A stretch of DNA of 64,000 nt from Coriobacteriaceae bacterium (GCA_902399975.1 CABOHA010000004.1:1-64000), one strand, 5' to 3'; counted from the first letter of the stretch, positions 8,042 through 17,091 are shown. Numbers and translations: made by a program. Notes: generated by a model not told the origin, from the sequence alone.

Positions 8042-11000
8042 CTAGGCCCGCGGTACGATCGGGCGGTTAACTTTGGCTAGCATATCAGAAGCGCACGAAT
8101 CGAGCGCCCAGCTCCGGAAAGCCGAGAACTCCATGCGCGAGCGCAAGCCCTCCAAATAGCGAATTGACCTGCTCAATTGCACACGGCCGGGGTTTTCGGC
8201 CATCGCGATACGACGCGTATCGTCAAACCCCGTAACGCGGCAGAAACCGAGTTCTTCGAAGATTCCCAGGCCGCTTGCCACTGAGCGCTCATCGACCGGC
8301 GTGCGCGCGTCGATTGCAAGGCACATCTGCGCAATGTCGATATCGCTTGCGCAGAATGAATCGTCCCCCGTCTTGCCACGGTTGGAGCGCCACATGGTCT
8401 GCAGCGCTCGATAGAGCGTGACAAGCTCATCACGCTCGGGCGCGTAACAATCGAGCAGGCGCTCATTAATACGAGCGTCACGCGACGAATAGAGCAGGTG
8501 AATCACAGCGGGCTGTCCATCGCGGCCGGCACGGCCACTCATCTGGTTAAACTCAATCGCGCCAAACGGCATGTGGTAGAGCACGACATGACGGATATCG
8601 GGCAAGTTGACGCCCTCACCGAAAGCCGAAGTTGAAACGATGCAGCTGAGACTTCCGTCTCTAAAGGCTTCCTCGACACGGCGGCGATCGGAGCGCGCAA
8701 GCCCGGCGTTATAGAACGCGATATGGGTCGCACAGTCGGGCACGCGTTTGCGCAACGTCTTGGCAAGTGCCACGGACTGGTCGCGCGAGTTCACGTAGAT
8801 AACGGTCTTCTCCCCCGTCGCCACGATCGACACCAGGCGATTTTCGCGGCTCGCAAGGTCACGGTCGTCCTCGAGTTGCAGGTTCTCGCGAACGGTCTCG
8901 TCGACCACCGTCCTGGTAATCGGCAATACACGAGCAAGCTCCGCCACGACCGGGGCCGTCGCGGTAGCCGTTGCCGCCATGACAACGGGGTCGCCCAGGG
9001 CTTTGAGAATATCGGGCATGTCGAGGTATGCGCTCCGGTCGCCGCCTTTGGCAAGACCGGCATGGTGCGCCTCATCGATAACGACAAAGCCAATACGTCC
9101 AGAACGTGCAAAGCGATTGCGATGGATAGACAGGAACTCCGGCGTCGTGAGCACGATGCCGGTGCGGCCCGAAGCCAAGCCGGCAAACACGTCATCGCGC
9201 GCTGCTTCCACGGTCTCGCCGGTCAATACGCCCACGCCAATGCCGAGCGCGGCCATCGTCGAGGAAAGGTGATAGGCCTGGTCGGCAACGAGTGCGCGCA
9301 GCGGATAGACAAAAATGCTCGCGCGCCCGCGAAGAACCGCCTCGCGTGCGGCATGTACATGGAAAATCAGAGACTTGCCGCGACCCGTTCCCATAACGGC
9401 CAAGACGCTGCGGTGGTCGGCCAGGGCGTCGAGTGCCTCGACCTGCGCGCGATGTGGCTGGTTCGAGCCGATAAAGCTATGGATAAGCGAGCGCGTCAGC
9501 TCGGTATAGGAAAGCTGGGCGAGCGTCTCGCGCTTACGCGACTCCAGGCGCAGGCCGGAATCCGCCGGCTGCACGCCGCGGCGAAGCTCACATGTCGGAT
9601 CGTCGATACTGGGCGCCGTGGTATCACGCACCAAGACATCTTTAATCATGAGCTTGGGCTTCACACGTCCCTGCCAATGCTCGGCCACGGCCTCGAACAC
9701 CAAGTCGACGGCACTGTCGCAATTGATGAGCCTATCGATCTGCGGCACGCGGAACATGATGGCCGGCACACTCGCAGCGCCATCGGTCGCCACAAAGCGC
9801 ATGTGCTCGCCGGTTTTGCCCACCACGGCGCGATCGCACATCGTCACGCCCTCGGCGGCCAGAAGCGGCACCTTATTGCCCTGGCCAAACGGCTCAAGAC
9901 GAGAAATCTGCTCGATAGTCTCGATATTTAGCTCGGAGAGGTCAACGGTGGCGGCAACCTCGTCAGTGTCCTCAAAGTCATCGGCGGGAAGCTCCGATAG
10001 CACGGCCGAAAGGCGACGGCGGAACTCATCGAGCTTGGATGTCTCGATGGTCACACCTACCGCACCGGCATGCCCGCCGCGACGAATCAACAGGTCGGAG
10101 CAACGCTCGACGGCATCGAACAAGTTGACTTTGCCCACCGAGCGGCCCGATCCGCGTGCAACGCCGTCCTCGATCGAGAAGAGCAGCGCCGGCACGTGGT
10201 AGCGATTGGTCAGGCGGCTCGCCACGATGCCCTTGACGCCCTCGTGCCAGCCCTCGCCGCCCACGACGATTGCGCGCCCGCCGTCATAAGTCTCCTCGAC
10301 CTTCGCCATGGCATCGCGCGTAAGCTCGGCCTCGATCTCGCGGCGTTGGCGATTGATTTCCTCGAGCTCGGCTGCCAGTGCACTTGCTTCAATAGGATCA
10401 CGGGCAAGCAGCAGGTCAAGCGCCAGCTTGGGATCAGCCATGCGGCCGGCAGCGTTCAGACGAGGGATGAGTGAAAACGACAGGCCGTCGGCCGTAATGG
10501 TAGAAAGGTCGGCCTTGGCAAGTGCGGCAAGCGCGATATAGCCGGGACGGGCCGTCACGCGCATCTGCTGGATGCCCTCGGCGACCAGTGCGCGATTCTC
10601 GGGCGTGAGCGGCATCATGTCGGACACGGTGCCCAGCGCCGCGACCTCTATCAGCGAACGCCAATACGACGGCTTGCCCAAACGCTCTCCCAGAACCTGC
10701 ACCAGCTTAAGCGCCACGCCGGCACCGGCAAGCTCGCGCGAGGGACCCTCGTCCTCGAGCTTGGGGTCGGTCAGGGGCACGCCCTGCGGCACCTGGTCGG
10801 ACGGCTCGTGATGGTCCGTGACCACCAAATCGATCCCCAGGCTCTCCAGATAGGAGACCTCTTCCTTGGCAGCAATACCGTTATCGACGGTCACAATCAG
10901 GTTGGGTTGAGCGAGCTCGTTGACGCGGTCGAGCGCCGCGCGCGAAAGGCCATATCCCTCGTCAAAGCGGTGCGGGATGAATGGTGTGACATCGGCGTCA

Positions 11001-11329
11001 AACATCCGCAGCGCCTCGGTCAACAGACAAGTCGACGTAATGCCGTCGACGTCAAAATCACCAAAGACGGCGATGCGTTCGTGGTTGCGAATGGCGCGCT
11101 CGACACGATCGGCAACAACCGACATGCCCGGAATGACGAGCGGATCGGCCCAATCACGGTCGAGCGAAGGCGTCAAAAATAGCTGTCCTTCCTCAATCGA
11201 GGCAATGCCGTGCGCAACCATAATGCGTGCCACCAGCCCGGGTATGCCCAGACCAGCCGAAAGCTCCTTTTCGAGCTCGGGATTTTGCTGAGCGACCGCC
11301 CAGCGATGCGTCGTCTTAAGCGATGACAT
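8042..11329 (-). CDS. recJ: RecJ exonuclease fused to RecQ-like SF2 helicase
   Basis: A 1095-residue fusion. The N-terminal ~570 residues are RecJ, the 5'-3' single-strand exonuclease of recombination and repair: DHH motifs GDFDVDGITST, TVDNGIA and VTDHHEPS, then DHHA1 (GGEGWHEGVKGIVASRL, SGRSVGKVNLFDA, GGHAGAVG) and the OB domain. The C-terminal part is an SF2 helicase: Walker A GTGRGKS near residue 646, DEAH (VIDEAHHAG) near 751, motif III AATATATA and motif VI QMSGRAGRDGQ, as in RecQ. RecJ and RecQ cooperate in resection, so the fusion makes functional sense. Start 11329 is an ATG with GGTGG upstream; a GTG at 11374 is in frame but less likely. Followed by rel after 15 bp. Confidence 0.93.
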   Translation of the reverse strand: MSSLKTTHRWAVAQQNPELEKELSAGLGIPGLVARIMVAHGIASIEEGQLFLTPSLDRDWADPLVIPGMSVVADRVERAIRNHERIAVFGDFDVDGITSTCLLTEALRMFDADVTPFIPHRFDEGYGLSRAALDRVNELAQPNLIVTVDNGIAAKEEVSYLESLGIDLVVTDHHEPSDQVPQGVPLTDPKLEDEGPSRELAGAGVALKLVQVLGERLGKPSYWRSLIEVAALGTVSDMMPLTPENRALVAEGIQQMRVTARPGYIALAALAKADLSTITADGLSFSLIPRLNAAGRMADPKLALDLLLARDPIEASALAAELEEINRQRREIEAELTRDAMAKVEETYDGGRAIVVGGEGWHEGVKGIVASRLTNRYHVPALLFSIEDGVARGSGRSVGKVNLFDAVERCSDLLIRRGGHAGAVGVTIETSKLDEFRRRLSAVLSELPADDFEDTDEVAATVDLSELNIETIEQISRLEPFGQGNKVPLLAAEGVTMCDRAVVGKTGEHMRFVATDGAASVPAIMFRVPQIDRLINCDSAVDLVFEAVAEHWQGRVKPKLMIKDVLVRDTTAPSIDDPTCELRRGVQPADSGLRLESRKRETLAQLSYTELTRSLIHSFIGSNQPHRAQVEALDALADHRSVLAVMGTGRGKSLIFHVHAAREAVLRGRASIFVYPLRALVADQAYHLSSTMAALGIGVGVLTGETVEAARDDVFAGLASGRTGIVLTTPEFLSIHRNRFARSGRIGFVVIDEAHHAGLAKGGDRSAYLDMPDILKALGDPVVMAATATATAPVVAELARVLPITRTVVDETVRENLQLEDDRDLASRENRLVSIVATGEKTVIYVNSRDQSVALAKTLRKRVPDCATHIAFYNAGLARSDRRRVEEAFRDGSLSCIVSTSAFGEGVNLPDIRHVVLYHMPFGAIEFNQMSGRAGRDGQPAVIHLLYSSRDARINERLLDCYAPERDELVTLYRALQTMWRSNRGKTGDDSFCASDIDIAQMCLAIDARTPVDERSVASGLGIFEELGFCRVTGFDDTRRIAMAENPGRVQLSRSIRYLEGLRSRMEFSAFRSWALDSCASDMLAKVNRPIVPRA

Positions 11330-11605
11330 AGGCGCCCACCCCCGATAGGGGCAGGTCGCCGCGATACCCCTCACGGTTCATAGCGATGAGTCCTCTGTGT
11401 ATGCCCGCTTCGGCAGGCAGATCTGTTGAACGGATTTATTATACCGTGCGGCACGGACACAGAGCCTCGCAGCACGCCGTGGTTTCGGTAAACGATGCCG
11501 GTAATAGCCTCGAAATAATCGAGCGTTTCTGACGCACGGACGCATGCGAGCGTCTAGCATATCCATTCAAAACGGATTCGTGAGCAAAAGGAGTCACAAG
11601 AGCAT
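11330..11605. promoter_or_regulatory. Divergent promoter region recJ / BASS transporter
   Basis: The 276-bp gap separates divergent genes. On the minus strand a perfect TATAAT lies at 11438-11443. Immediately upstream, in the -10/-35 spacer, is a perfect palindrome CCGTGC-G-GCACGG at 11444-11456, placed like an operator. The -35 hexamer is poor, which would fit a regulated promoter. This would drive recJ-rel-hydrolase. Confidence 0.45.
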
Positions 11606-12604
11606 ATGAAGCAATGGGTTGGACTGGGAAAGTTCCTCGCAGGGCATATGCAGGTCATCGTTCCGATTTGCGTAACGCTCGGCGTGCTCTTTCCCCAGCA
11701 GATCGGCGTACTCAAGCCCATCGTTCCCGCCCTCTTCGCCTTTATGACGTTCCAAGGCGCGCTCAGTAACACCTTCCACCAGGTAGCTGAGGTGTTCCGC
11801 CGTCCGCTGCACTTGATTTTGGCGCTGCTCGTCTCGGCGGTGTTTATTCCCATAGCAGCTTATGCCATGGGATCGCTGTTCTTTGGCTCCAACCCCAACC
11901 TTGTCTGCGGCATCGTGCTCGAGTACAGCGTACCCGTGGCGGTCACTGCCTTTATGTGGATTAGCATGTTCGGCGGCAACGGCCCGCTCGCGCTTACCAT
12001 CATCCTGACGTCCTCGGTTATCTCCCCTGCGACGATTCCGCTCACGCTTAAGCTCTTGCTGGGTGCCACTGTCTCGATCGATGTGCCAAGCATGATGCAA
12101 GACATGGCCTTTATGATCGCCATCCCCGCCGTGCTCGGCATCGTGATCAACGAGCTCACACGTGGATGGGGACACGAGAAGCTCTCCCCCGCGCTCTCGC
12201 CCGCTTGCAAGTTCATGATGATGGGCGTTATCGCCTCCAACTCCACCGCCATGAGCGAGTACGTTCTGCACATGAACGCGATGCGCCTGGAAGTCGCCCT
12301 CTTTATTTTGACCTTCGCCATCAGCGGCTTTATCGTCGGTTTTCTGATCGCCCGTGCGCTGCATCTGCCATATAGCGAGACGACTACCATGTGCTTTACC
12401 TGCGGCATGCGTAACATCTCTTCGGGCGCCGTCATCGCCACGCAGTACTTTCCGGGCGAAGTCGTGTTTCCCGTCATGTGCGGAACGCTGTTTCAGCAGG
12501 TACTCGCCTCGTTTATCGGACATCTCTTCGAGCGTCTAACCGGCGAGGAGCGCGCCGCCCAGCGCAAGCGCGTCGAGGCCGGCCGCGACGCCACGGGACG
12601 CTAG
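11606..12604 (+). CDS. Bile acid:sodium symporter (BASS) family protein
   Basis: Integral membrane transporter of 332 residues with about ten hydrophobic segments. The family signature near the C-terminus, TCGMRNISSGAVIATQYF followed by PVMCGTLFQQ, and the earlier EYSVPVAVTAFMW crossover motif place it in the BASS/SBF family. These carry organic anions such as bile acids or pantothenate-like acids with sodium; the substrate cannot be read from the sequence. In a gut bacterium bile salts are possible but unproven. The ATG at 11606 has AGGAG about 12 bases upstream. It is convergent with the DUF4931 gene, 30 bp away, and appears monocistronic. Confidence 0.85.
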   Translation: MKQWVGLGKFLAGHMQVIVPICVTLGVLFPQQIGVLKPIVPALFAFMTFQGALSNTFHQVAEVFRRPLHLILALLVSAVFIPIAAYAMGSLFFGSNPNLVCGIVLEYSVPVAVTAFMWISMFGGNGPLALTIILTSSVISPATIPLTLKLLLGATVSIDVPSMMQDMAFMIAIPAVLGIVINELTRGWGHEKLSPALSPACKFMMMGVIASNSTAMSEYVLHMNAMRLEVALFILTFAISGFIVGFLIARALHLPYSETTTMCFTCGMRNISSGAVIATQYFPGEVVFPVMCGTLFQQVLASFIGHLFERLTGEERAAQRKRVEAGRDATGR

Positions 12605-12634
12605 ACTGTCCGCATTACGCGGGTGATAGTCTTG

Positions 12635-13432
12635 CTATACGAGCGTTTCCAGATGCGCACGCAGGCGCTCTGCATCGATATCGAGCGTGGTCTCGGCATT
12701 GACCTGGGCCAAACGATAACCGACAAAGTAGGGCGAAACCACCCAACGCGGCAACACCTTGGCAATGGTCCGGCCGTCCATGTGGTAGAAGAACAAGTTG
12801 TACGACTCCGCGCGGCCGCCGTGGTGCTCGTGCAGGATATAGTGCAGGGCCACCTGAATCGCATCGGCAAACAGGTCCGCTTCGGCTTGGTCGCGGGCGT
12901 CGTCGCTGGCGGCGATTCCCTGTGGAGCCGAGACGTTAACCTCAAAGAATCCCATAATCGGTTCGGTTGAGATGTTGACCGAGATTCTCCCCTGTTGCCA
13001 AACATTGATGCCTTCGAAATTGGCGGAAGCCAGCGAAGCATAGCCGTCTTCCTGCTCCAAGCCCACAATCTGCATGTGTGGATGGACGAGGCTGCCGCCC
13101 GAAAGCGGGCCTTTGTTCTTGTACATGAGCACACTGCGGTACTGTTGGGAATCGAGCATCTGCTGCCAACAGCCCAGGGCAAACCGCATCACATGATGCA
13201 GCTCATCCGGTTCATAGGTCGCCAGGTCGGCGTCGTGATTGGCCGACTCGATCAATACGGTCTGACGGGTGGCCCGCAAGGTCTTGAACTTATTCTCGAG
13301 CCAGATGCAGTCACCATCGCGCTCGATGACGCTGGCGAGCCCCTCCGTATCACAAAAGGGGCACGCGGTGCCAGGGCGACGATTATCGTCGGGCTTACCG
13401 CTCGCCTGCTGAACGTCAAATACCAGTGCCAC
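12635..13432 (-). CDS. DUF4931 GalT/HIT-superfamily protein
   Basis: A 265-residue cytoplasmic protein resembling galactose-1-phosphate uridylyltransferases. An N-terminal CPFC zinc-knuckle motif (about residue 25) and a C-terminal active-site motif HPHMQ in GGSLVHPHMQIVGL are the HIT-type nucleotidyl transfer features; QTVLIES and NISTEP are typical of the DUF4931 group. The missing GalT second half argues against a normal Leloir enzyme, and no other galactose gene is nearby. It may be an AMP/UMP transferase or phosphorylase of unknown substrate. It starts 3 bp after the cutC stop, so the two genes are translationally coupled. Confidence 0.75.
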   Translation of the reverse strand: MALVFDVQQASGKPDDNRRPGTACPFCDTEGLASVIERDGDCIWLENKFKTLRATRQTVLIESANHDADLATYEPDELHHVMRFALGCWQQMLDSQQYRSVLMYKNKGPLSGGSLVHPHMQIVGLEQEDGYASLASANFEGINVWQQGRISVNISTEPIMGFFEVNVSAPQGIAASDDARDQAEADLFADAIQVALHYILHEHHGGRAESYNLFFYHMDGRTIAKVLPRWVVSPYFVGYRLAQVNAETTLDIDAERLRAHLETLV

Positions 13433-13435
13433 AGG

Positions 13436-14113
13436 TTACACCTCCAGCGGCACGATCTTGGTGCCATGCAGCTCGGAGACGCCAAGTGCTGCCGCCACGG
13501 CATCGCGGTTGGCCGTGGTAATGCCGCCGCCAGGAAGGATGGTCAGGCGGTCGCCCGCGTACTCGATCAAGCGGACCAGGTTTTCGAAGTTGCCCTCGAT
13601 CGACGTACCGGCAGCGCCGCCATGCGTGAGGATGCGCGTAACGCCGCAGTCGGCAAGTGTATCAATCGCATCGAGCTGAGCCTCGGGCGAGAGCTGGTCA
13701 AACGCCATGTGGAAGGTGATGTCAAGGGACTCGCGCTTGCACTCCTCGGCCGCACACCCCGCAGCCATCACCAAGGCACCGAGCGTGAGTTCGTCGAGCG
13801 CCCATCCGCCAGCACAAGGCTTGCAACAGCCAAAGACCAGACCATCGACGCCGGCGCTTACGGCAAGGCCCAGATCCATCTCCATCATGCGCAGCTCGTC
13901 CTGGTTGTAATGAAAGTCCCCGCCGCGCGGACGAATCATGCACATCACGCGCGCATCGTGCTCGTGAGCGTAGCTGACCGTAGCGCTGATAACGCCGGCG
14001 GAAGGTGTGGTGCCGCCAACGGCAAGGTTGTCGCACAGCTCAATACGACTCGCACCGGCCTTAATGGCCGCCGGCACCCGCTCAAAGTTCTCGGCACAAA
14101 ACTCGTACAGCAT
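13436..14113 (-). CDS. cutC: CutC family protein
   Basis: A 225-residue TIM-barrel protein of the CutC family, once linked to copper homeostasis in E. coli, though that role is disputed. Conserved patterns are LYEFCAENFE at the N-terminus, GASRIELCDNLAVGGTTPS, the MIRPRGGDFHY strand, ITFHMAFDQ, RILTHGGA and LPGGGI. The start at 14113 begins the family N-terminus MLYEFCA; the frame extends to 14353 but that part crosses a foldback and has no family match. It forms an operon with the DUF4931 gene, which suggests a shared small-molecule pathway; copper genes are absent nearby. Confidence 0.92.
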   Translation of the reverse strand: MLYEFCAENFERVPAAIKAGASRIELCDNLAVGGTTPSAGVISATVSYAHEHDARVMCMIRPRGGDFHYNQDELRMMEMDLGLAVSAGVDGLVFGCCKPCAGGWALDELTLGALVMAAGCAAEECKRESLDITFHMAFDQLSPEAQLDAIDTLADCGVTRILTHGGAAGTSIEGNFENLVRLIEYAGDRLTILPGGGITTANRDAVAAALGVSELHGTKIVPLEV

Positions 14114-14171
14114 AGATAGACCCCCGAAGACAGCAGATGTTTTCCGACGGGCATTGTCACACACCCCCATG

Positions 14172-14240
14172 AAGTTGCGGTGGAATAAGGACTCTTTTGG
14201 CCTCTGAGGCTCCCATTTAGTCCCTATTCCACCGCAACTT
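14172..14240. repeat. 69-nt foldback upstream of cutC
   Basis: Arms of 22 bp with a single mismatch (14172-14193 and 14219-14240, starting AAGTTGCGGTGG) enclose a small inner hairpin GCCTC-T-GAGGC (14200-14210). No T run follows on either strand. It is probably a palindromic intergenic repeat; other copies would lie outside the window. Confidence 0.75.
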
Positions 14241-14407
14241 AAAGGGGTAGTCGTTGGCATCTGCCACAACGTCGATGTTTTGACAACGACAGCGAAAGCC
14301 CGCCAGAGCGAGCAAGGTGCCTTGAAACAAGGCGGCATTGACCTTCTGGTCATGCCGCCGAAGTTGAAAGGCAGATTGCCGCCCTGGCGGGTTTGCAGCG
14401 TCGAGCC

Positions 14408-14435
14408 GTTACGCGGTTTGGTAAAACCGCGTAAC
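14408..14435 (-). terminator. Stem-loop after livF
   Basis: A perfect 12-bp inverted repeat GTTACGCGGTTT/AAACCGCGTAAC with a 4-nt loop begins 3 nt past the livF stop. There is no clear T tract, so it may act as a weak terminator or protect the mRNA end. Confidence 0.55.
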
Positions 14436-14438
14436 TAG

Positions 14439-15152
14439 TTAGCCACCAAGATATGCTTTACGCACGTTATCGTCGTGGAGCAGCTCTTGGCCGGTGCCGG
14501 TCATGGTGATCTTGCCGGTCTCGAGCACGTAGCCGCGTGTGGCGATCGAGAGCGCCATCTGCGCGTTCTGCTCGACCAGAAGCACCGTGGTGCCGGCCTT
14601 GTGCAGGTCCTCGACAATCTGGAAGATCTGCTCAATCAGAATCGGCGCCAGACCCATGGAAGGTTCGTCGAGCATAAGCAGTTTGGGGTTACTCATAAGG
14701 GCGCGGCCCATAACGAGCATCTGCTGCTCGCCACCCGAAAGGGTGCCGGCGACCTGGCGACGGCGCTCCTTCAGGCGCGGGAACTGCTCGTAGACGCGCT
14801 CAAGGCCCGGAGCAACCGTGGACTTGGGCTGCGTGTAGGCGCCCATCTCCAGGTTCTCCTCGACCGTCATCTGCAAAAAGGCGCGACGGCCCTCGGGCAC
14901 CTGGGCCAGGCCCTTACCAACCAGCTTATCGGCGGGCGTATGAGTAATGTCCTCGCCCATAAACTTGATGGAGCCGGTCTTGGAGCGCAGCAGGCCCGAG
15001 ACGGTCTTGAGCGTTGTGGACTTGCCGGCACCGTTCGCACCGATCAGAGCCACGATCTCGCCCTCGTTGACGTTAAAGGAGATGTCCTTGATGGCGTGGA
15101 TGGCACCGTACCAGACGTTGATGTTGTAGACGGAAAGCATCGGCTCTGCCAT
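14439..15152 (-). CDS. livF: Branched-chain amino acid ABC transporter ATPase LivF
   Basis: One of two cytoplasmic ATPases driving the Liv importer. The 237-residue protein has Walker A GANGAGKST, the ABC signature LSGGEQQ, Walker B LLMLDEPSMG and the H-loop region LLVEQNAQ. The pattern VNEGEIVALIGANGAGKST and length match LivF and not LivG, which is longer. It is the last gene of livHMGF, directly abutting livG, and a strong stem-loop follows its stop. Confidence 0.95.
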   Translation of the reverse strand: MAEPMLSVYNINVWYGAIHAIKDISFNVNEGEIVALIGANGAGKSTTLKTVSGLLRSKTGSIKFMGEDITHTPADKLVGKGLAQVPEGRRAFLQMTVEENLEMGAYTQPKSTVAPGLERVYEQFPRLKERRRQVAGTLSGGEQQMLVMGRALMSNPKLLMLDEPSMGLAPILIEQIFQIVEDLHKAGTTVLLVEQNAQMALSIATRGYVLETGKITMTGTGQELLHDDNVRKAYLGG

Positions 15153-16013
15153 TTAGTTCTCCCCCTTATCCTGCTTGCCCAGATACGCCTCGATAACGGC
15201 GTCGTTGTTCTGGATTTCCTCGGCCGTGCCCTTGGCGATGACCTTACCAAAGTTGAGCACGCAGATGCCCTCACAGATGTTCATAACGAGCGACATGTCG
15301 TGCTCGATAAGCATGATGGCGATGCCGAAGGTGTCACGAATCTTGACGATGTTCTCCATGAGCTCGGCGGTCTCGGACGGGTTCATGCCGGCGGCAGGCT
15401 CGTCGAGCAGCAGCAGCTTGGGGTTGGTGGCAAGCGCACGGACGATCTCCAGACGACGCTGAGCGCCGTAAGGCAGCGAGCCGGCCTGCTCATTTGCCAG
15501 ATGCTCCATATCAAAGATGGACAGCAGCTCCATGGCGCGCTCGTGGGCGGCCTTCTCGTGCTTCCAATACGTCGGCAGGCGCAGCACGCCCTCAAAGCCG
15601 GAGTAACGCTCCTGGTTATGCAGGCCGACCTTAACGTTATCCTCCACCGTCATGGTGTTAAACAGGCGGATGTTTTGGAAGGTGCGGGCAATACCCATGC
15701 GGTTGACCTGGTAGACCGACTTGCCCGAGGTGTCCTCACCGTCGAGCAGGATGGTGCCGTGCGTGGGCTGGTACACCTTGGTGAGCAGGTTGAAGACCGT
15801 GGTCTTACCGGCACCATTGGGGCCGATCAGGCCGGCGATCTCGGTCTTGCCGATAGTCAGGCTAAAGTCGTCGACTGCCTTAAGGCCACCGAACTCAATG
15901 CCCAGGTGGATGCACTCGAGCGCCGGGCGCTGGCCCAGGTCGCGATCGGGAACGATGGCGCCAGAAGGATACGGGACCATCTTGCCCTTGTTGAACTCAA
16001 ATTTACTGGGCAT
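15153..16013 (-). CDS. livG: Branched-chain amino acid ABC transporter ATPase LivG
   Basis: Second ATPase of the Liv importer, 286 residues. It shows Walker A GPNGAGKTT, the LivG-specific insert after Walker A with ARTFQNIRLFNTMTVEDNV, signature SLPYGAQRRLEI, Walker B LLLLDEPAAGMNP and H-loop LIEHDMSLV. An AGGAGG site lies just ahead of the ATG at 16013, so the longer reading to 16040 is rejected. The start overlaps the end of livM by 11 bases, implying translational coupling. Confidence 0.95.
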   Translation of the reverse strand: MPSKFEFNKGKMVPYPSGAIVPDRDLGQRPALECIHLGIEFGGLKAVDDFSLTIGKTEIAGLIGPNGAGKTTVFNLLTKVYQPTHGTILLDGEDTSGKSVYQVNRMGIARTFQNIRLFNTMTVEDNVKVGLHNQERYSGFEGVLRLPTYWKHEKAAHERAMELLSIFDMEHLANEQAGSLPYGAQRRLEIVRALATNPKLLLLDEPAAGMNPSETAELMENIVKIRDTFGIAIMLIEHDMSLVMNICEGICVLNFGKVIAKGTAEEIQNNDAVIEAYLGKQDKGEN

Positions 16014-17091
16014 CGGCTGCCACCTCCTTCTTGGAAGCAAAACGGTCCTTGACGCGACCGAAGAACGCCTTGAGCTGCGGGTTGTTGGTAAAGATCATGA
16101 CCAGGATCAGCACGATGGCGTAGATGAGCATGCGGTAGTCCGAGAACTGACGGAGCAGCTCAGGAAGCACCGTGAGCAACGCCGCCGCGATGACGGAGCC
16201 GCGCATGTTGCCCAGACCGCCCAGGACCACGAACACCAGGATGAGGATCGACGTGTTGAAGTCGAACTTGGTGGCGGAGAGCTGCGAGAAGTTACCGCCG
16301 AAGAGAGCTCCGGCAGCACCGGCGAGGGCAGCGGAAACCACGAAGGCGATCATGCGGTACTCGGTGACGGAGATGCCTACGGACTCGGCTGCAATCTTGT
16401 TATCGCGCACGGCCATGATGGCACGGCCGGTACGGCTGCGCACCAGGTTGAGTACAATCACGAGCGCGACCATGACCAGGATGGCACCGGCGAGGAAGGT
16501 CGAGTACGTCGACACGCCCGAGGCACCCTGGGCGCCCTTGATGATGGCGGTGCCGTCCTCGAGCAGGTGCAGGTCGTCGATCGTGGAGTTGCCCGTGATG
16601 TTAAAGATCACATGCAGGCCGCGGGAGTCGACACCCACAATGAGGCAGGTGACGATCTCTTTGATGATCTCGCCAAAAGCCAGGGTCACGATGGCCAGAT
16701 AGTCGCCGCTCAGGCGCAGGACCGGGATACCGATCAAGAAGCCCAAGATGGCAGCGGCGATAGCGCCGACCACAATGCTGATGACAAGACGTATTGGATC
16801 GGAGGGGACGGCGCTCTCGAGGGCAACCGCGGTAACGATGCCCGTATAGGCGCCGACGCTCATAAAGCCCGCGTGGCCCAGCGACAAGTCGCCCGCGATG
16901 CCGACAACGAGGTTGAGCGAGATGGCCATAACGATGTAGGCCGTGATGGGAACCAACTGGCCGGCGATCATGCGCGGGATCATATGGTTGGACTGCATAA
17001 AGAACACGATGGCGAATGCCACGATGCACATGGCGTACGTGACAAAGTCGTGACGCGTCTGCTTGTCTTTAAGGAACTTCATAACGCTCAC
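16003..17091 (-). CDS. livM: Branched-chain amino acid ABC transporter permease LivM
   Basis: Inner membrane permease of the Liv importer with about ten hydrophobic segments, 362 residues. The LivM motif GDLSLGHAGFMSVGAYTG is present near residue 67 and the cytoplasmic EAA-like loop MAVRDNKIAAESVGI is clear. The GTG at 17091 follows the livH stop directly and has AAGG upstream; an ATG three codons on (17082) is equally well placed. The C-terminal tail KDRFASKKEVAADAQ is charged and faces the cytoplasm. Confidence 0.94.
   Translation of the reverse strand: MSVMKFLKDKQTRHDFVTYAMCIVAFAIVFFMQSNHMIPRMIAGQLVPITAYIVMAISLNLVVGIAGDLSLGHAGFMSVGAYTGIVTAVALESAVPSDPIRLVISIVVGAIAAAILGFLIGIPVLRLSGDYLAIVTLAFGEIIKEIVTCLIVGVDSRGLHVIFNITGNSTIDDLHLLEDGTAIIKGAQGASGVSTYSTFLAGAILVMVALVIVLNLVRSRTGRAIMAVRDNKIAAESVGISVTEYRMIAFVVSAALAGAAGALFGGNFSQLSATKFDFNTSILILVFVVLGGLGNMRGSVIAAALLTVLPELLRQFSDYRMLIYAIVLILVMIFTNNPQLKAFFGRVKDRFASKKEVAADAQ

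Larger units (their letters stand above)
14114..14438. other. Gene-free gap with foldbacks between livF and cutC
   Basis: No gene is seen. The gap holds the 69-nt foldback at 14172-14240 and a 28-nt palindrome at 14408-14435. The rest, 14241-14407, has no recognised signal, though it must contain part of the cutC upstream region. Confidence 0.6.

Noticed and set aside
11594..12523. 309-codon minus-strand frame opposite the BASS transporter
   Set aside because: Antisense shadow; His/Asp/Glu-rich with no motifs, while the plus-strand frame has clear membrane helices and family signature.
12635..13432. True galactose-1-phosphate uridylyltransferase (galT)
   Set aside because: Only about 265 residues and DUF4931-type features; no galK or galE nearby.
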